Shown here: piece after piece, positions 18,277-27,716 of the stretch
Numbering within the stretch: position 1 is the stretch's first letter
Layout: each line of letters opens with the position of its first letter
NCBI GenBank assembly: GCA_026988015.1
Contig: JALSMA010000081.1
Coordinates: forward strand, 19,372-83,371
Source: Desulfobulbaceae bacterium
Lineage (GTDB): Bacteria; Desulfobacterota; Desulfobulbia; Desulfobulbales; Desulfocapsaceae
Length of the DNA stretch: 64,000 bases
Reading direction: 5' to 3'
The notes under the pieces: generated by a model
Told to the model about the DNA's origin: nothing
The model's input: only the letters and a program-made list of their open reading frames with translations
Databases searched by the model: none
Position numbers and translations under genes: made by a program

Positions 18277-19779
18277 TTAGCTCTCTTCCCACATTCCTTG
18301 AAGGTTTTTTTTCTTTATCTTTTCAAGGAGAGTGGTGCGTTTCAGGTTAAGAAGTTTCGCTGCTTCTTTCTTATTTCCTGCCGTCAGCTTCATAGCCTTG
18401 ATAATTAACTGTGATTCGTAATCATTGATGAGTTCTTTAAAATCGACTTGCCCTTTATTCCATTCACTTTGTGAGGGCAGGGTTGTTCTACTGGGTGGAA
18501 GATCGTTCGAGATTATCGTTGTCTCGGCAGGAGAAGTTTCTGAGACTAAAAGTATCTTATTGACATATTCATAATCGATGACCGCAGGATTGAAATCAGC
18601 AATCAGCCGTTCCGGGAGATCTTCAAGGTGTATTTCTTTACCGCTGCAGAGTATGGCCATTTGTTGGACCAGGTTTTCAAGTTCCCGTACATTTCCTTTC
18701 CAGTTATAGGTGAGTAACGCTGCCATGGCATCAAGAGAAAGGGTAAATTTCTCCCTCCCTCTTTTTGTGGCATGCATTTCTAGGAAGGCATCAAGCAGTA
18801 TGGGAATATCAGCTTTTCGATCTTTCAGAGGGGGGATGTGGATTGGGATAACAGAAAGACGGTAATAAAGATCTTCTCGAAACGTCCCTTCTTCAACAAG
18901 CTGTTCCAAATCACAGTGCGTTGCTGCAACTATTCGAGTATCAATTGGCGTTGCCTTTAAACCACCAACAGGTTCAAATTCTCTTTCCTGAAGGACACGG
19001 AGGAGTTTCGCCTGAAGGGTTGGTTTCATGTCGCCAATTTCATCGAGGAATAAAGTTCCTCTGTCAGCGTATTCTATTCTTCCTGTTTTGTTCTTAGTAG
19101 CTCCTGTGAACGCTCCTTTTGTATACCCGAAGAGTTCACTTTCGAGAAGGTCATCAGGGATAGCGGCACAGTTAACCGGGACGAAATTATTGTTTTTTCG
19201 TGAAGAATGGCGGTGAATAGCTTTGGCAACAAGTTCCTTTCCAGTCCCGGACTCTCCACGAATCAGAACTGTTGCAAAATCATCCTCAGAGACTTTTGAA
19301 ATGAGGTCGAATAAATTCTGCATTACCGCGGTCTCACCGATGATGCCATAGAATGCAGGGAGTCGTTCTCTTTTTTCTGTTACTGCATTGGTGGTTGAGG
19401 CACCTACCTTTGCAAGGCCGCGTTTGATGGCAAGCTGGATGTCACTGTTCTGGTAAGGCGTTGTGACGTAAAAAAAAGTTTTTCGATCCAGAATCTGTTG
19501 CTCAAGCAGGCGTGCATTCTCAGGTATTGCTGCAATAATAAGAAGTTCTGGAAATTCACTTTGGATAGAGTCCAGTCTCTCGATACTGTCGTGTTGGTAA
19601 ATGGTTAGATCCAGAAAAAGAATATTTACATCATTTTCAGCAATAATGCTTGGGATTGCTGCTGAATCAGAGCAGGTGAAGATATCTTCTTCGCCCACAT
19701 ACTGCTTTAATATCTGAAGGCAATCTCCATTTTTGGCCGGGTCTTGATTTGCGAATAATATTTTTGGGATCACTGGCAT
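18277..19779 (-). CDS. FleQ-like sigma-54-dependent transcription activator
   Basis: A 500-residue NtrC-family enhancer-binding protein. The N-terminal ~120 residues resemble a receiver but look unphosphorylatable: the acidic pair is reduced to one Asp (NQDPAK) and the conserved Lys is Thr107 (YVTTPY), although D57 (LFLDLT) remains. The AAA+ domain has Walker A GESGTGKE (175-182), the sigma-54 contact loop GAFTGA (222-227) and Walker B TLFLDEIGD (242-250). A Fis-type HTH ends the protein (GNKKEAAKLLNLKRTTLLEK). A non-phosphorylated receiver plus a flagellar neighbourhood suggests a FleQ/FlrA-type master regulator, probably acting on the promoter at 14614. The target is inferred. Confidence 0.85.
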   Translation of the reverse strand: MPVIPKILFANQDPAKNGDCLQILKQYVGEEDIFTCSDSAAIPSIIAENDVNILFLDLTIYQHDSIERLDSIQSEFPELLIIAAIPENARLLEQQILDRKTFFYVTTPYQNSDIQLAIKRGLAKVGASTTNAVTEKRERLPAFYGIIGETAVMQNLFDLISKVSEDDFATVLIRGESGTGKELVAKAIHRHSSRKNNNFVPVNCAAIPDDLLESELFGYTKGAFTGATKNKTGRIEYADRGTLFLDEIGDMKPTLQAKLLRVLQEREFEPVGGLKATPIDTRIVAATHCDLEQLVEEGTFREDLYYRLSVIPIHIPPLKDRKADIPILLDAFLEMHATKRGREKFTLSLDAMAALLTYNWKGNVRELENLVQQMAILCSGKEIHLEDLPERLIADFNPAVIDYEYVNKILLVSETSPAETTIISNDLPPSRTTLPSQSEWNKGQVDFKELINDYESQLIIKAMKLTAGNKKEAAKLLNLKRTTLLEKIKKKNLQGMWEES

Positions 19780-19831
19780 AATATAGGCTTACCAAGCATT
19801 ATGGGGATAGTCACTCACTGGAACAGGCGGG

Positions 19832-20329
19832 TTATACTGGATAATTGTTCAGGAGGTCTGCAAATTTACTGGATGTTCTTCTCATATTAAGACTGAGTAA
19901 TCTAGCGATTTTCTGTATGACTTTTATACCGGTCAGTGGGGCTTTTTCGGTGAGTTTGTCAAATCCTTTACTGGTCAGGGTGATCATTGTGGTTGGCTGT
20001 CGTGATACAACTGTAGCGGATCTCGGGGACTTATCAATGAGTGCCATTTCTCCAATGGAACTCCCCTTTGCCAGACGCGCAATGATAACATTCTCACCTG
20101 TTGCAGATTTTTTAAGAACTTCAAGGACTCCCTGAACCACAAATCCCACAAAATCACCTTTGTCTCCTTCTACAAAAAGAAATTCACCTCTTTGCAGGTG
20201 AATATAACTCATATGTTGAGAAAGGAGCGTCAGTTCATCGATATCGAAACTGTCGAAAAGAGAAAGGCTGATCAGGAAATCGCGAGTTTCTTCTTCTGAT
20301 TGAGAGAGTTCTACTTGCTGGGGTGTCAT
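19832..20329 (-). CDS. Cyclic-nucleotide-binding domain protein
   Basis: A 165-residue single-domain protein of the CAP effector-domain type. It shows the beta-roll opening (FLFVEGDKGDFVGFVVQGVL) and the phosphate-binding cassette GEMALIDKSPRSATV, with the Glu and Arg that bind cyclic nucleotides. There is no HTH, so it is not a CRP-like DNA-binding protein itself. It is 52 bases upstream of the FleQ-like gene on the same strand and may feed a cyclic-nucleotide signal to it (inference). Confidence 0.82.
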   Translation of the reverse strand: MTPQQVELSQSEEETRDFLISLSLFDSFDIDELTLLSQHMSYIHLQRGEFLFVEGDKGDFVGFVVQGVLEVLKKSATGENVIIARLAKGSSIGEMALIDKSPRSATVVSRQPTTMITLTSKGFDKLTEKAPLTGIKVIQKIARLLSLNMRRTSSKFADLLNNYPV

Positions 20330-20648
20330 AAGGGTTCAGGTATCAGAAGTGAGTTGTTTATGAACTTGTGATATAACTGGTTCAAGGGATCATCTGTATA
20401 TTTATAATCCTATCATAAGCTGCAAAAAAATGACAAGAGGCTTTTCATGTTTTATTTCAAGAAATTAGAAACATCGCTGATTCAGGGTTTGTAAATTATG
20501 ATATATTGCCAATGTCTTTGCCTGAAGCAGTGTAGATATTGGGCGCTATTTATGAGTTTTATCAGGACAATTTCATATAGTTTTTACTCAGATATGTCGT
20601 GTATAATTAAGAATAACATTTTTCCATAACTGAAATGTGGCCAAAATA

Positions 20649-21167
20649 ATGAGACTATTCACGTTTTTCTTTCGAAGTACCCTGGTATTGTCAGCACTCT
20701 TTTTAACAGGCGAGGCTGTTGTTTGCAACCAGGTATATGCTGTTGAATCAGGAGGCAAAGCTACGGTTATTAAAATTATCGATGGTGATACTATACTTGT
20801 CATGTACCAAACCAAAAGCATCAAGGTCAGGCTGTGGGGGATAGATACCCCGGAGTATAGGCAACCTTTCTCAAAAAAGGCATCAATGTTTACCAGAAAG
20901 ATGGTCAGTGGCAAGTCTGTACTGTTGGACGAGAAAGATAGGGATGATTATGGAAGAATGGTCGCAATTGTAAAGATGGGTAGTGGAGAATCTTTAAATG
21001 AGGAATTGATCAAGGCAGGATTTGCCTGGGTCCACATATACTACTGCAAAGAAGCTATCTGTAGCAGTTGGTATGGATATGAGAAAGAGGCGAGGCTCAA
21101 AAAGAAAGGTCTCTGGAGTGAAAGGGATCCTGTACCACCGTGGGTATGGAAACGGCGCAAAAGGTAG
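20649..21167 (+). CDS. Secreted thermonuclease (staphylococcal-nuclease family)
   Basis: A 172-residue exported nuclease. Signal peptide to about residue 29, then the SNase fold with IDGDTILV (metal site), the catalytic Arg-bearing VRLWGIDTPE, and DRDDYGRMVAIV, which carries further active-site residues. It acts on DNA and RNA in the periplasm or outside the cell. The ATG at 20649 is chosen because it places the signal peptide at the N-terminus; a GTG at 20637 is the alternative. A TATAAT-like box lies ~45 bases upstream without a clear -35. Confidence 0.85.
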   Translation: MRLFTFFFRSTLVLSALFLTGEAVVCNQVYAVESGGKATVIKIIDGDTILVMYQTKSIKVRLWGIDTPEYRQPFSKKASMFTRKMVSGKSVLLDEKDRDDYGRMVAIVKMGSGESLNEELIKAGFAWVHIYYCKEAICSSWYGYEKEARLKKKGLWSERDPVPPWVWKRRKR

Positions 21168-21176
21168 ACTTGTGAA

Positions 21177-21222
21177 AACCAAAGGGCCTCATTCTCCATA
21201 TGGTGGATGAGGCCCTTTGGTT
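21177..21222. terminator. Bidirectional terminator between nuclease and redox module 1
   Basis: A perfect 16-bp stem (AACCAAAGGGCCTCAT and complement) with a 14-base loop sits between converging genes. A T-rich flank (GGTTTTC) follows on the minus strand, fewer T on the plus strand. Confidence 0.7.
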
Positions 21223-21241
21223 ACCCTGACGAAAGTATTGA

Positions 21242-22066
21242 CTAGGTATTGGCTGGGGTGCGCAACTTAAACTTCTGTTCGTTTAAAATATTATCAACAG
21301 AACGCATATTGCCCTTCATGTAGAAAATATTTGGTTTGGTGTCATCAGCAGGGCGTAATACCCAGATTGTTTCTTCAAGTTGATGAACGAGTTTGTAAAC
21401 AATGTTTTCAGGGTCAGTAAGGTTACCAAATGTTCTAGCCCCTGTTGGACAGGCAGACGAGCAACCGGTCTGAGTTTCACCTTTGGATAGTCTTTTCTCC
21501 CAGCAGAAGTCACACTTGTCAACGGCACGTCTGCTTGCACTGAAGTAACGGGCATCATAGGGACAGGCAAGCATACAGGTTTTACAACCAATACACTTTT
21601 TACTTTCCATGCGTACAATTCCAGTGACTGGATCTTTGTAGGTTGCCTTGGTGGGACAGGCTCTCACGCAAGGAGCACTATTGCAGTGGTTACAGAGGAC
21701 AGGGATGAATTCAACCTGTCTGTCGAGACTTCCTGTGTATTTTTTTGTGAGAATTCTTGTCCGGTAGCCATATTCGGGGACATCGTTGGTCTCATTACAT
21801 TTATCTACACATTTTTCACAGTCTATGCAGAGGGACTGACGAATAACCATACTGTAGTGGGGGTTATACGGGTATTTCTCGACAAGAGTACCGCCGCCAG
21901 AGGCATGAGCTGTACCTACGATTGAAGTAAGCGACAGGACTTTCCCACCGGCATATACACCGGCAATGGCAAGACCAAGTTTTAGGAATTGACGTCTTTC
22001 TTTCGGGGTAACAGATGATGTCCCCTCATTCTTCATCTTATCAAAATCTATTTTAGGAAATTTCAT
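21242..22066 (-). CDS. Tat-exported four-cluster ferredoxin subunit (module 1)
   Basis: A 274-residue periplasmic iron-sulfur protein of the DsrO/HybA/NrfC class. The twin-arginine motif ERRQFLKLG and a hydrophobic stretch direct folded export. Four Cys clusters can be seen: CIDCEKCVDKC, CNHCNSAPCVRACP, CIGCKTCMLACP and CDFCWEKRL ... CSSACP, enough for four [4Fe-4S] clusters. It should carry electrons between the multiheme cytochrome and the NrfD membrane subunit encoded just upstream (minus strand order: cytochrome, NrfD, ferredoxin). No catalytic subunit is present in the module. Confidence 0.9.
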   Translation of the reverse strand: MKFPKIDFDKMKNEGTSSVTPKERRQFLKLGLAIAGVYAGGKVLSLTSIVGTAHASGGGTLVEKYPYNPHYSMVIRQSLCIDCEKCVDKCNETNDVPEYGYRTRILTKKYTGSLDRQVEFIPVLCNHCNSAPCVRACPTKATYKDPVTGIVRMESKKCIGCKTCMLACPYDARYFSASRRAVDKCDFCWEKRLSKGETQTGCSSACPTGARTFGNLTDPENIVYKLVHQLEETIWVLRPADDTKPNIFYMKGNMRSVDNILNEQKFKLRTPANT

Positions 22067-22160
22067 GGGATAATTATCCTTTTAAATATTCTTTCTTTTT
22101 GGTGCTTTAGTCCTCTTCTCATGAGATATGTGAACATGAAAAGAGGAACTTTCGCAATTT

Positions 22161-23468
22161 CTACCAGATTCTATGATGGCGTTTCATAGCCTCTTCTTCA
22201 GTTTCACCTTCTTCCATGAAATGGATAGCGCCACAGCCAGGGCATATATAACCACCCTCTGGAACGATTTCATGTTTTTCAAGTTGGTGGCCATTAAGCA
22301 TTTTTTCACCGGCAAAATAAGCAAATGCGATGAAAGCAATTCCGAAGAGTGATGCCATTATTTCATGGAATGAAGGGGTGTAAGTCAACATTTGAGCCGC
22401 CTCTTCAACGCCAAGCGAATGGTAAACGGATTCCATTTGTCCTGGTATAACGATGTCGTAACGCATGAAGAAAATTCCGACCATCATAAGGCCTGTTGCC
22501 CACATGATAAGATTGAAATTGTTCCCTCTAGATCGAATTAACAGGTACAGCGGTAAAAACATTCCAAGAAAGATTTCAAAAACCCAGAAGTTAATTGCAT
22601 AACTTCCGGTAAGGAAAGACATGATAACCAGTTCTTTTCCTTCTGAGACCATTCCGGTGATAATTTTCCAGATTGTGAAAAAGATAATTACAGAGATAAG
22701 GAAAATGGTAATTTGGGTAACAGCTTTAACGGCACGTTCCATCCTCTGGTTCATGATTTCAGGATTAATTTTCCAACCAAGAGTAGTAAAGAAAAGAATG
22801 GCACAACCACCAGACATGGCGGCAGAAAAGATAAAATAGATTGGCAGGTAGGGACCATACCAGAATGGACGACCATGGAGCATTCCAAAGACAGCACCAA
22901 GATTACTATGTGCTGCGATACCAACAAGAAGACCAAAAAATCCCATTAGCCGGGACAGAGTATGATTTTGTTCAAGGAGGAAAAAGTATTCAATAACCAT
23001 GAATACAAGATACAGGCCATACAGCGTTCCCATCCACCACATATTTGAAACAAAGTTTGGTGAAAGGACATTCCAGATAGCCATGCGGAATGGATTCTCA
23101 ATATCAAAGAAAATGATACAGAACCCTCCAAACATGAAGACAATGGACATAAAGACAGCACGTTTGGCTATGGGCATAAATGCTTCACCGCCGAACACAT
23201 GGCCAATTGAAGAAATGATGCAGAGACCTGTTGAGGTGACCACACAAAAAATATAGGTAGAAATCAACAGTCCCCATGAAATCTCCCTTGTTACACCGTA
23301 TACATGATGGTATCCCTTGATCATGCCATGGAGCCCGACTGTAACCCCGGCAAGAGCGAGGAGCGCAAATATTCCCATTGTGAATTTGTACATGGGACTT
23401 GCATTTTTCAAGGCTTCTACGCCGTGAAATCCCCATTTTTTTGAAATGTCGACCATCGTTCTACTCAT
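22161..23468 (-). CDS. NrfD-family membrane subunit (module 1)
   Basis: A 435-residue polytopic membrane protein of the NrfD/PsrC family, about ten membrane helices by eye, including REISWGLLISTYIFCVVTST and NMWWMGTLYGLYLV, both typical of quinone-linked NrfD proteins. It would exchange electrons between menaquinone and the periplasmic ferredoxin. The C-terminal tail has an unusual YICPGCGAIHF metal-knuckle-like segment and an acidic end, absent from the module 2 homologue. It follows the cytochrome gene after a hairpin. Confidence 0.88.
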   Translation of the reverse strand: MSRTMVDISKKWGFHGVEALKNASPMYKFTMGIFALLALAGVTVGLHGMIKGYHHVYGVTREISWGLLISTYIFCVVTSTGLCIISSIGHVFGGEAFMPIAKRAVFMSIVFMFGGFCIIFFDIENPFRMAIWNVLSPNFVSNMWWMGTLYGLYLVFMVIEYFFLLEQNHTLSRLMGFFGLLVGIAAHSNLGAVFGMLHGRPFWYGPYLPIYFIFSAAMSGGCAILFFTTLGWKINPEIMNQRMERAVKAVTQITIFLISVIIFFTIWKIITGMVSEGKELVIMSFLTGSYAINFWVFEIFLGMFLPLYLLIRSRGNNFNLIMWATGLMMVGIFFMRYDIVIPGQMESVYHSLGVEEAAQMLTYTPSFHEIMASLFGIAFIAFAYFAGEKMLNGHQLEKHEIVPEGGYICPGCGAIHFMEEGETEEEAMKRHHRIW

Positions 23469-23520
23469 TGTATCTCCCCTTGTGTATAAATAAAATATTA
23501 CAATTTAATGATTGTAGTTA

Positions 23521-23550
23521 CAGGACCTCCCCCCTATTTCAGAGGTCCTG
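23521..23550 (-). repeat. Hairpin between cytochrome and NrfD genes
   Basis: A 9-bp perfect stem (CAGGACCTC and complement) with a 12-base loop. No U-tract follows on the minus strand, so it may set differential expression or mRNA stability within the operon. Confidence 0.5.
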
Positions 23551-23569
23551 ATGGTATTCACTGATATGA

Positions 23570-24517
23570 TCAGTGTCCTCCCTTTGAGTGACCTGACTCA
23601 GCTTTTCCCTCGCCGCCGTCTATTTTGTTGAAACCCTTCACGCCGATGTGACATACCGTACATTTGGTCAGGTACCCAAACGCCTGTGAAGAGTCATGAC
23701 AGGTACCGCAGTACTTGTTATGAAGAGAGACTAGGTGTTCACGCTTTGCATCAGGGTCTTCAGGTAGAACAGTTTCCTCTTCTTCGACAGCGCCTCGTTT
23801 CATCGCAAACACATCTTTATGGCAGGATTCACATGAAATCTCCTGCTGTACCACGTGAATGTCATGGTCAAAGACAACTGATTTAACAGGTTTGTTAAAA
23901 ACGATTTTATCAGTTGGAGGGAAATGACATGATTCGCACTGGGTTGAGGAATCAAAGGCATCATCACCATTATGGCAGGAACCGCAATACTTGCCTTCCT
24001 TAAAAGAAGCCATAGTGAAATCATTATTTGCAGATGCGGCACCTTTTTTCATAGCAAAAGTGCCAGGATGACAGCTGCTGCATTCAAGTGAAAACTCTTC
24101 TACATGGAGATCATGACTGAATGCTGCTTTGGTTGGTTTTTCCCATATGATGGGTTCTTCTGTAGCACCATGGCATGACATGCAGCTGCTGTCTGTCGAA
24201 AATGCAGTATCGCCATCATGGCAGGCACCACAGAACTTACCTTCTGCCATGGCTTTCATGGTGAATTTCTTAGAATTAACAGCAGTTCCACGTTGCATGG
24301 AAAAAATTTCGTCATGGCAACTGGAACATTCTAAGCCTGCATCGGCTGTATGTACTTTATGCTGAAAGGTTGCTTTGATGGGTGTGTTCCAGATAATGTC
24401 ACTTTTAGGCCCATAAGCCTTAACATCATAGTCATCACTGGCAAGGCTGTTACCTGCTAAAAGAAGTGATGTGGAAAAGGCTATAAAACTTGCGGTTAAC
24501 AAAGGATGTCTGTTCAT
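23570..24517 (-). CDS. Nonaheme c-type cytochrome (three triheme units, module 1)
   Basis: A 315-residue exported cytochrome c. After a signal peptide (cut near LASDD) there are nine CxxCH heme sites: CSSCH, CGACH, CMSCH, CSSCH, CGSCH, CESCH, CESCH, CGTCH and CTVCH. They form three repeats of a c7-like triheme unit, each opening with a His-x-x-His segment (e.g. FQHKVHT) and ending with a CHDGD-like site. It is periplasmic and should pass electrons to or from the NrfD/ferredoxin partners encoded downstream. Its homologue in module 2 has two triheme units. Confidence 0.9.
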   Translation of the reverse strand: MNRHPLLTASFIAFSTSLLLAGNSLASDDYDVKAYGPKSDIIWNTPIKATFQHKVHTADAGLECSSCHDEIFSMQRGTAVNSKKFTMKAMAEGKFCGACHDGDTAFSTDSSCMSCHGATEEPIIWEKPTKAAFSHDLHVEEFSLECSSCHPGTFAMKKGAASANNDFTMASFKEGKYCGSCHNGDDAFDSSTQCESCHFPPTDKIVFNKPVKSVVFDHDIHVVQQEISCESCHKDVFAMKRGAVEEEETVLPEDPDAKREHLVSLHNKYCGTCHDSSQAFGYLTKCTVCHIGVKGFNKIDGGEGKAESGHSKGGH

Positions 24518-24895
24518 TTTTTTTGCTCCGTTAAATAAGGTCAGCGTGAATAATGTGATTTGGTCACCAATAATTGCATCATAAAAATGATGAATGTGGC
24601 ATTGTAAATCACTTCACGGTGTAGGTCTACTACCACAAAATGTGCGACCAGCATCAATGAATGAATGGCCATTCATTGATGCTGGGGGTGATGCTTACTG
24701 TCTTAATGGCAGAGTGTCAAGTTAAAATTAGCAGGATCTTGCTTGGTAAACTGGCATACAACTGCTGTTTCCAGAGGGGGCTGCCAATAGTCATAAATGT
24801 GAAAATGATGTTATTTTGATATGATGAATGTTGTTAAAACAATATATGTCAGAATAAGGTTTTCCAAACATCACACAAATGCACAAAATGTTTTT
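24518..24895. other. Intergenic region upstream of module 1
   Basis: No gene seen. It holds the large palindrome at 24648-24685 and no sigma-54 promoter (no GG-N10-GC match on the minus strand). The left part carries the module 1 promoter, which I cannot place with confidence. Confidence 0.6.
24648..24685. promoter_or_regulatory. Large palindrome with FadR-type operator core
   Basis: Two perfect 16-bp arms (CCAGCATCAATGAATG and complement) around 6 bases, and a centred 18-bp palindrome AATGAATGGCCATTCATT. Its core TGAATGGCCATTCATTGA (24662-24679) matches the site beside the TetR gene (59011-59028) at 16 of 18 bases. It is ~140 bases upstream of the nonaheme cytochrome start. Confidence 0.55.
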
Positions 24896-25801
24896 TTAGA
24901 TCGTTCTGTTCAGCGCCGCGATTTTTTCAGCGGCTTCGATAATACCTTGGAGAAGCTTTATTTCTTCATTGCCCATGGCCACTTCTCTGTAGGAATCGTT
25001 CAGTAACTGCGCATAATTAATAATACCATTGGACAAATTATTGCTTTCATTGATGATAGCACCCAGTTTTTCTGTGAGTTGTTCCGGGTCACACTGTCCT
25101 GACGGATTTGTCTGGATCTGTTTAAGTAAAGAATTGACAGAATCGACGAAAATTGTGATCTCTGTACATGTGGTTTCAGCATAACTAAAGCCGGTTGTGT
25201 GAATTTCCGGGTTTTTAGATTGGTCACTCAACTGCAACAATGGTATTAGGGCCTTTTTGTAAAGAAAGAGTAGGGAAAAGCTGATTATGCAGATTATTCC
25301 TCCAAGAGCCCCAATCATAACAGTTTGGAATTGGACAACCTTTGAGCGAATTTGACTGACAATAATTCTGTCAAATTGAAGAAGGTACTCTGCGATTTGC
25401 CTCATTTTATCTTGTAGAACAAGGCTACTCGCTATTTTATCAGAATCATGAAGAATCTCTTTGGAGGTTATAGCAAGGTCAGCAATGTCGAGTTGTTTTG
25501 CCATGTCAAGCCTGTACTCACCAGGGATCAGAGTGTTTTCCTGAAGTCTGGCAATGGATGAGTTAAGGTGTTTAAGCTGATCTGAGACAGTTACGACAGA
25601 GCTCCAGTCCTGCTTGATGAGAAAGGTGGTTATCTGTTCCCTTATGGTGGAGAATTGGAAAATGACAGCTTCACTTTGGGTAATCACAACGTTGTATCTT
25701 TCGGAAAGTTGATATTGACGGAAACCAAGGATTATCACTAGGCAAAGAAGTAGCGCTACTCCTATAAATGCAATATAACTGGTCTTTTTTAAAGAGCGCA
25801 T
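24896..25801 (-). CDS. Membrane sensor protein, remnant of a histidine kinase
   Basis: A 301-residue protein with membrane helices at about 8-28 and 161-182 and a helical periplasmic sensor between them. Its C-terminus resembles only the dimerisation helices of a histidine kinase: NESNNLSNGIINYAQLL lines up with HEVNNPITGIINFAQLL of the kinase at 30986. The phospho-accepting His is replaced by Asn251, and the ATPase domain is absent; no remnant of it is visible downstream. It starts 8 bases after ftsH stops, so the two are co-transcribed. It is either a decayed kinase or a kinase-like membrane regulator that binds without phosphorylating. Confidence 0.68.
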   Translation of the reverse strand: MRSLKKTSYIAFIGVALLLCLVIILGFRQYQLSERYNVVITQSEAVIFQFSTIREQITTFLIKQDWSSVVTVSDQLKHLNSSIARLQENTLIPGEYRLDMAKQLDIADLAITSKEILHDSDKIASSLVLQDKMRQIAEYLLQFDRIIVSQIRSKVVQFQTVMIGALGGIICIISFSLLFLYKKALIPLLQLSDQSKNPEIHTTGFSYAETTCTEITIFVDSVNSLLKQIQTNPSGQCDPEQLTEKLGAIINESNNLSNGIINYAQLLNDSYREVAMGNEEIKLLQGIIEAAEKIAALNRTI

Positions 25802-25809
25802 ATCTTGTT

Positions 25810-27681
25810 TTAACCTTTGTTTAATTTGGAATGGATGCAGCTATCGGCGGCAGGACAGTTTTCGCACTGATTGGTTTCTTTTATGCCTGCTGCAATTTTA
25901 TCTTTGAATTGACAATTCATTATAATAGTAAACTCTTCATCATCAATGGTTTCAAATTCAAGCAGGATTGCTGCAAGTTGCTTGAGCAGATAATATTGTT
26001 GTTTGAGAACCTCCATGGCTTCCTGACTGCAAGATTCGAGAAGACTTTTAATCTCTTTATCAACTGCTTCAGATGTTCGGTCACTCATCTCCAGACGCTG
26101 TGATGCGGGGCCGAGAAAACCTCCATTGTCCACTATCATGGCCTGTGGTCCAATGGTGTCACTCATTCCCCATTTGCAGATCATGTTTGTAGCAATTTCT
26201 GTTGCTTGGACAATGTCACCCTGAGAACCAGTGGTACGTTGCTGAAAGGCTATTTCTTCTGCTGCACGACCTGCCATCAAAATAACAATCCTGCTTCTTA
26301 AATAATTGAAACTGTAACTGCTTCTATCGTTTACTGACAGTTGCTGTGTCTGTCCAAGAGCCTGTCCTCGAGGAATGATGGTGATTTTATGAATAGGATC
26401 GGCATCAGGAAGGTTCATAGCAGCAATTGCATGGCCTGCTTCATGAAACGCAAGGACTTTACGATCTTCATCAGAGATGATATGTCCTTTTCGTTCAACA
26501 CCCATTAAAATTCGATCTCTTGCGAGTTCAAAATGTTCGTGACAAACAGCCGTCTTACCATCACGGGCAGCCATGAGTGCTGCTTCATTGACAAGATTTG
26601 CAAGTTCAGCCCCTGTGAAACCAGGAACCATGTGGGCAATTTTATCAAGATCCAAATGAGGTGATAGTGCTACTTTGGCGGTATGAACTTCCAGTATTCT
26701 TTTTCTGCCCTTGATATCAGGCGGGAGGATATTAACCTGGCGATCAAAACGTCCGGGACGCCGAAGGGCAGGATCTAAAATGTCTGGGCGATTTGTTGCA
26801 GCTAGAACAACAATGGTGTCGGTGGAGCTGAATCCATCCATCTCAACCAGTAGGGCATTTAATGTCTGGCTTCTTTCGTCTTGACCACTGGCAGTGGATC
26901 CGCCAGCACGATTTCCACCGACTGCATCAATCTCATCAATAAAGATAATACAAGGGGCATTGCCCTGGGCCTCTTTAAAAATATCACGAACTCGGGACGC
27001 ACCAACTCCTACAAACATCTCAACGAAATCAGAACCACTGAATGAATAAAAAGGCACCCGTGCTTCTCCAGCTATGGCCCTGGCAAGGAGCGTTTTACCT
27101 GTTCCCGGGGGGCCCTGCAACAAAATTCCCTTAGGGCTTACTGCACCAATCTCACTATATTGTCCAGGGTTTTTAAGGAAATTGACGATTTCCTGTAGCT
27201 CCTCAAGTGCCTCAGGAATTCCAGCGACATCGGAGAATGTGACAGTGTTATGATTGCTGTCCGGAAATATTAATTTATCTGAGGCGAATTTGTTTTCCTC
27301 ATCCTCCTGGCGTTTTTTTCTGCTAAGAGAGATAATAACAGTTAGAAGAAGAAGGATAATGTAGATGATGGCGATTGCTTGGAATATCTGTTCGGAGCGA
27401 TCTTTTTTGAATATAATCTGAATATTTTTGTCCTGAAGCTCAGAGATAAGTTTTTCTGGATTCGGGACAGTGGTTTCATAGCTGTCACCGCCTCTGTGGG
27501 TTGCTATGACTTTATTGCCAGTAAAAGTGGTTGACTCAAGGTCATGATTGGCAAGGCAATATCGAAACTCACTATATGTAACCGTACGCAACTGATGCTC
27601 TAGTTTCCATAATCCGTAGCTTCCGCCTAGGATTACCGTGAAGAGAAAAAAAACGAAGAGGTTACGAATTAATATCGCCAT
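25810..27681 (-). CDS. ftsH: FtsH-family membrane AAA+ metalloprotease
   Basis: A 623-residue membrane-anchored ATP-dependent protease. Two membrane helices (about 5-24 and 100-120) flank a periplasmic domain. The AAA+ module has Walker A GPPGTGKT (190-197), Walker B IIFIDE (245-250) and an arginine-finger region [10 protein letters not shown]. The zinc site HEAGH is at 413-417. It differs from housekeeping FtsH by a Cys-rich tail (C606, C609, C615 in [10 protein letters not shown]) and co-transcription with a kinase remnant. It is probably a specialised paralogue, possibly redox-tuned (inference). Confidence 0.9.
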   Translation of the reverse strand: MAILIRNLFVFFLFTVILGGSYGLWKLEHQLRTVTYSEFRYCLANHDLESTTFTGNKVIATHRGGDSYETTVPNPEKLISELQDKNIQIIFKKDRSEQIFQAIAIIYIILLLLTVIISLSRKKRQEDEENKFASDKLIFPDSNHNTVTFSDVAGIPEALEELQEIVNFLKNPGQYSEIGAVSPKGILLQGPPGTGKTLLARAIAGEARVPFYSFSGSDFVEMFVGVGASRVRDIFKEAQGNAPCIIFIDEIDAVGGNRAGGSTASGQDERSQTLNALLVEMDGFSSTDTIVVLAATNRPDILDPALRRPGRFDRQVNILPPDIKGRKRILEVHTAKVALSPHLDLDKIAHMVPGFTGAELANLVNEAALMAARDGKTAVCHEHFELARDRILMGVERKGHIISDEDRKVLAFHEAGHAIAAMNLPDADPIHKITIIPRGQALGQTQQLSVNDRSSYSFNYLRSRIVILMAGRAAEEIAFQQRTTGSQGDIVQATEIATNMICKWGMSDTIGPQAMIVDNGGFLGPASQRLEMSDRTSEAVDKEIKSLLESCSQEAMEVLKQQYYLLKQLAAILLEFETIDDEEFTIIMNCQFKDKIAAGIKETNQCENCPAADSCIHSKLNKG

Positions 27682-27716
27682 TATTATCCTTTAAGTATTT
27701 ATAGTTGATAGTGTCA

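Noticed and set aside
24518..24895. Frame 24821-25006 (plus) and possible remnant ATPase domain
   Set aside because: The plus frame is short with no motif, and no kinase ATPase motif is visible downstream of the kinase remnant in any minus-strand frame.
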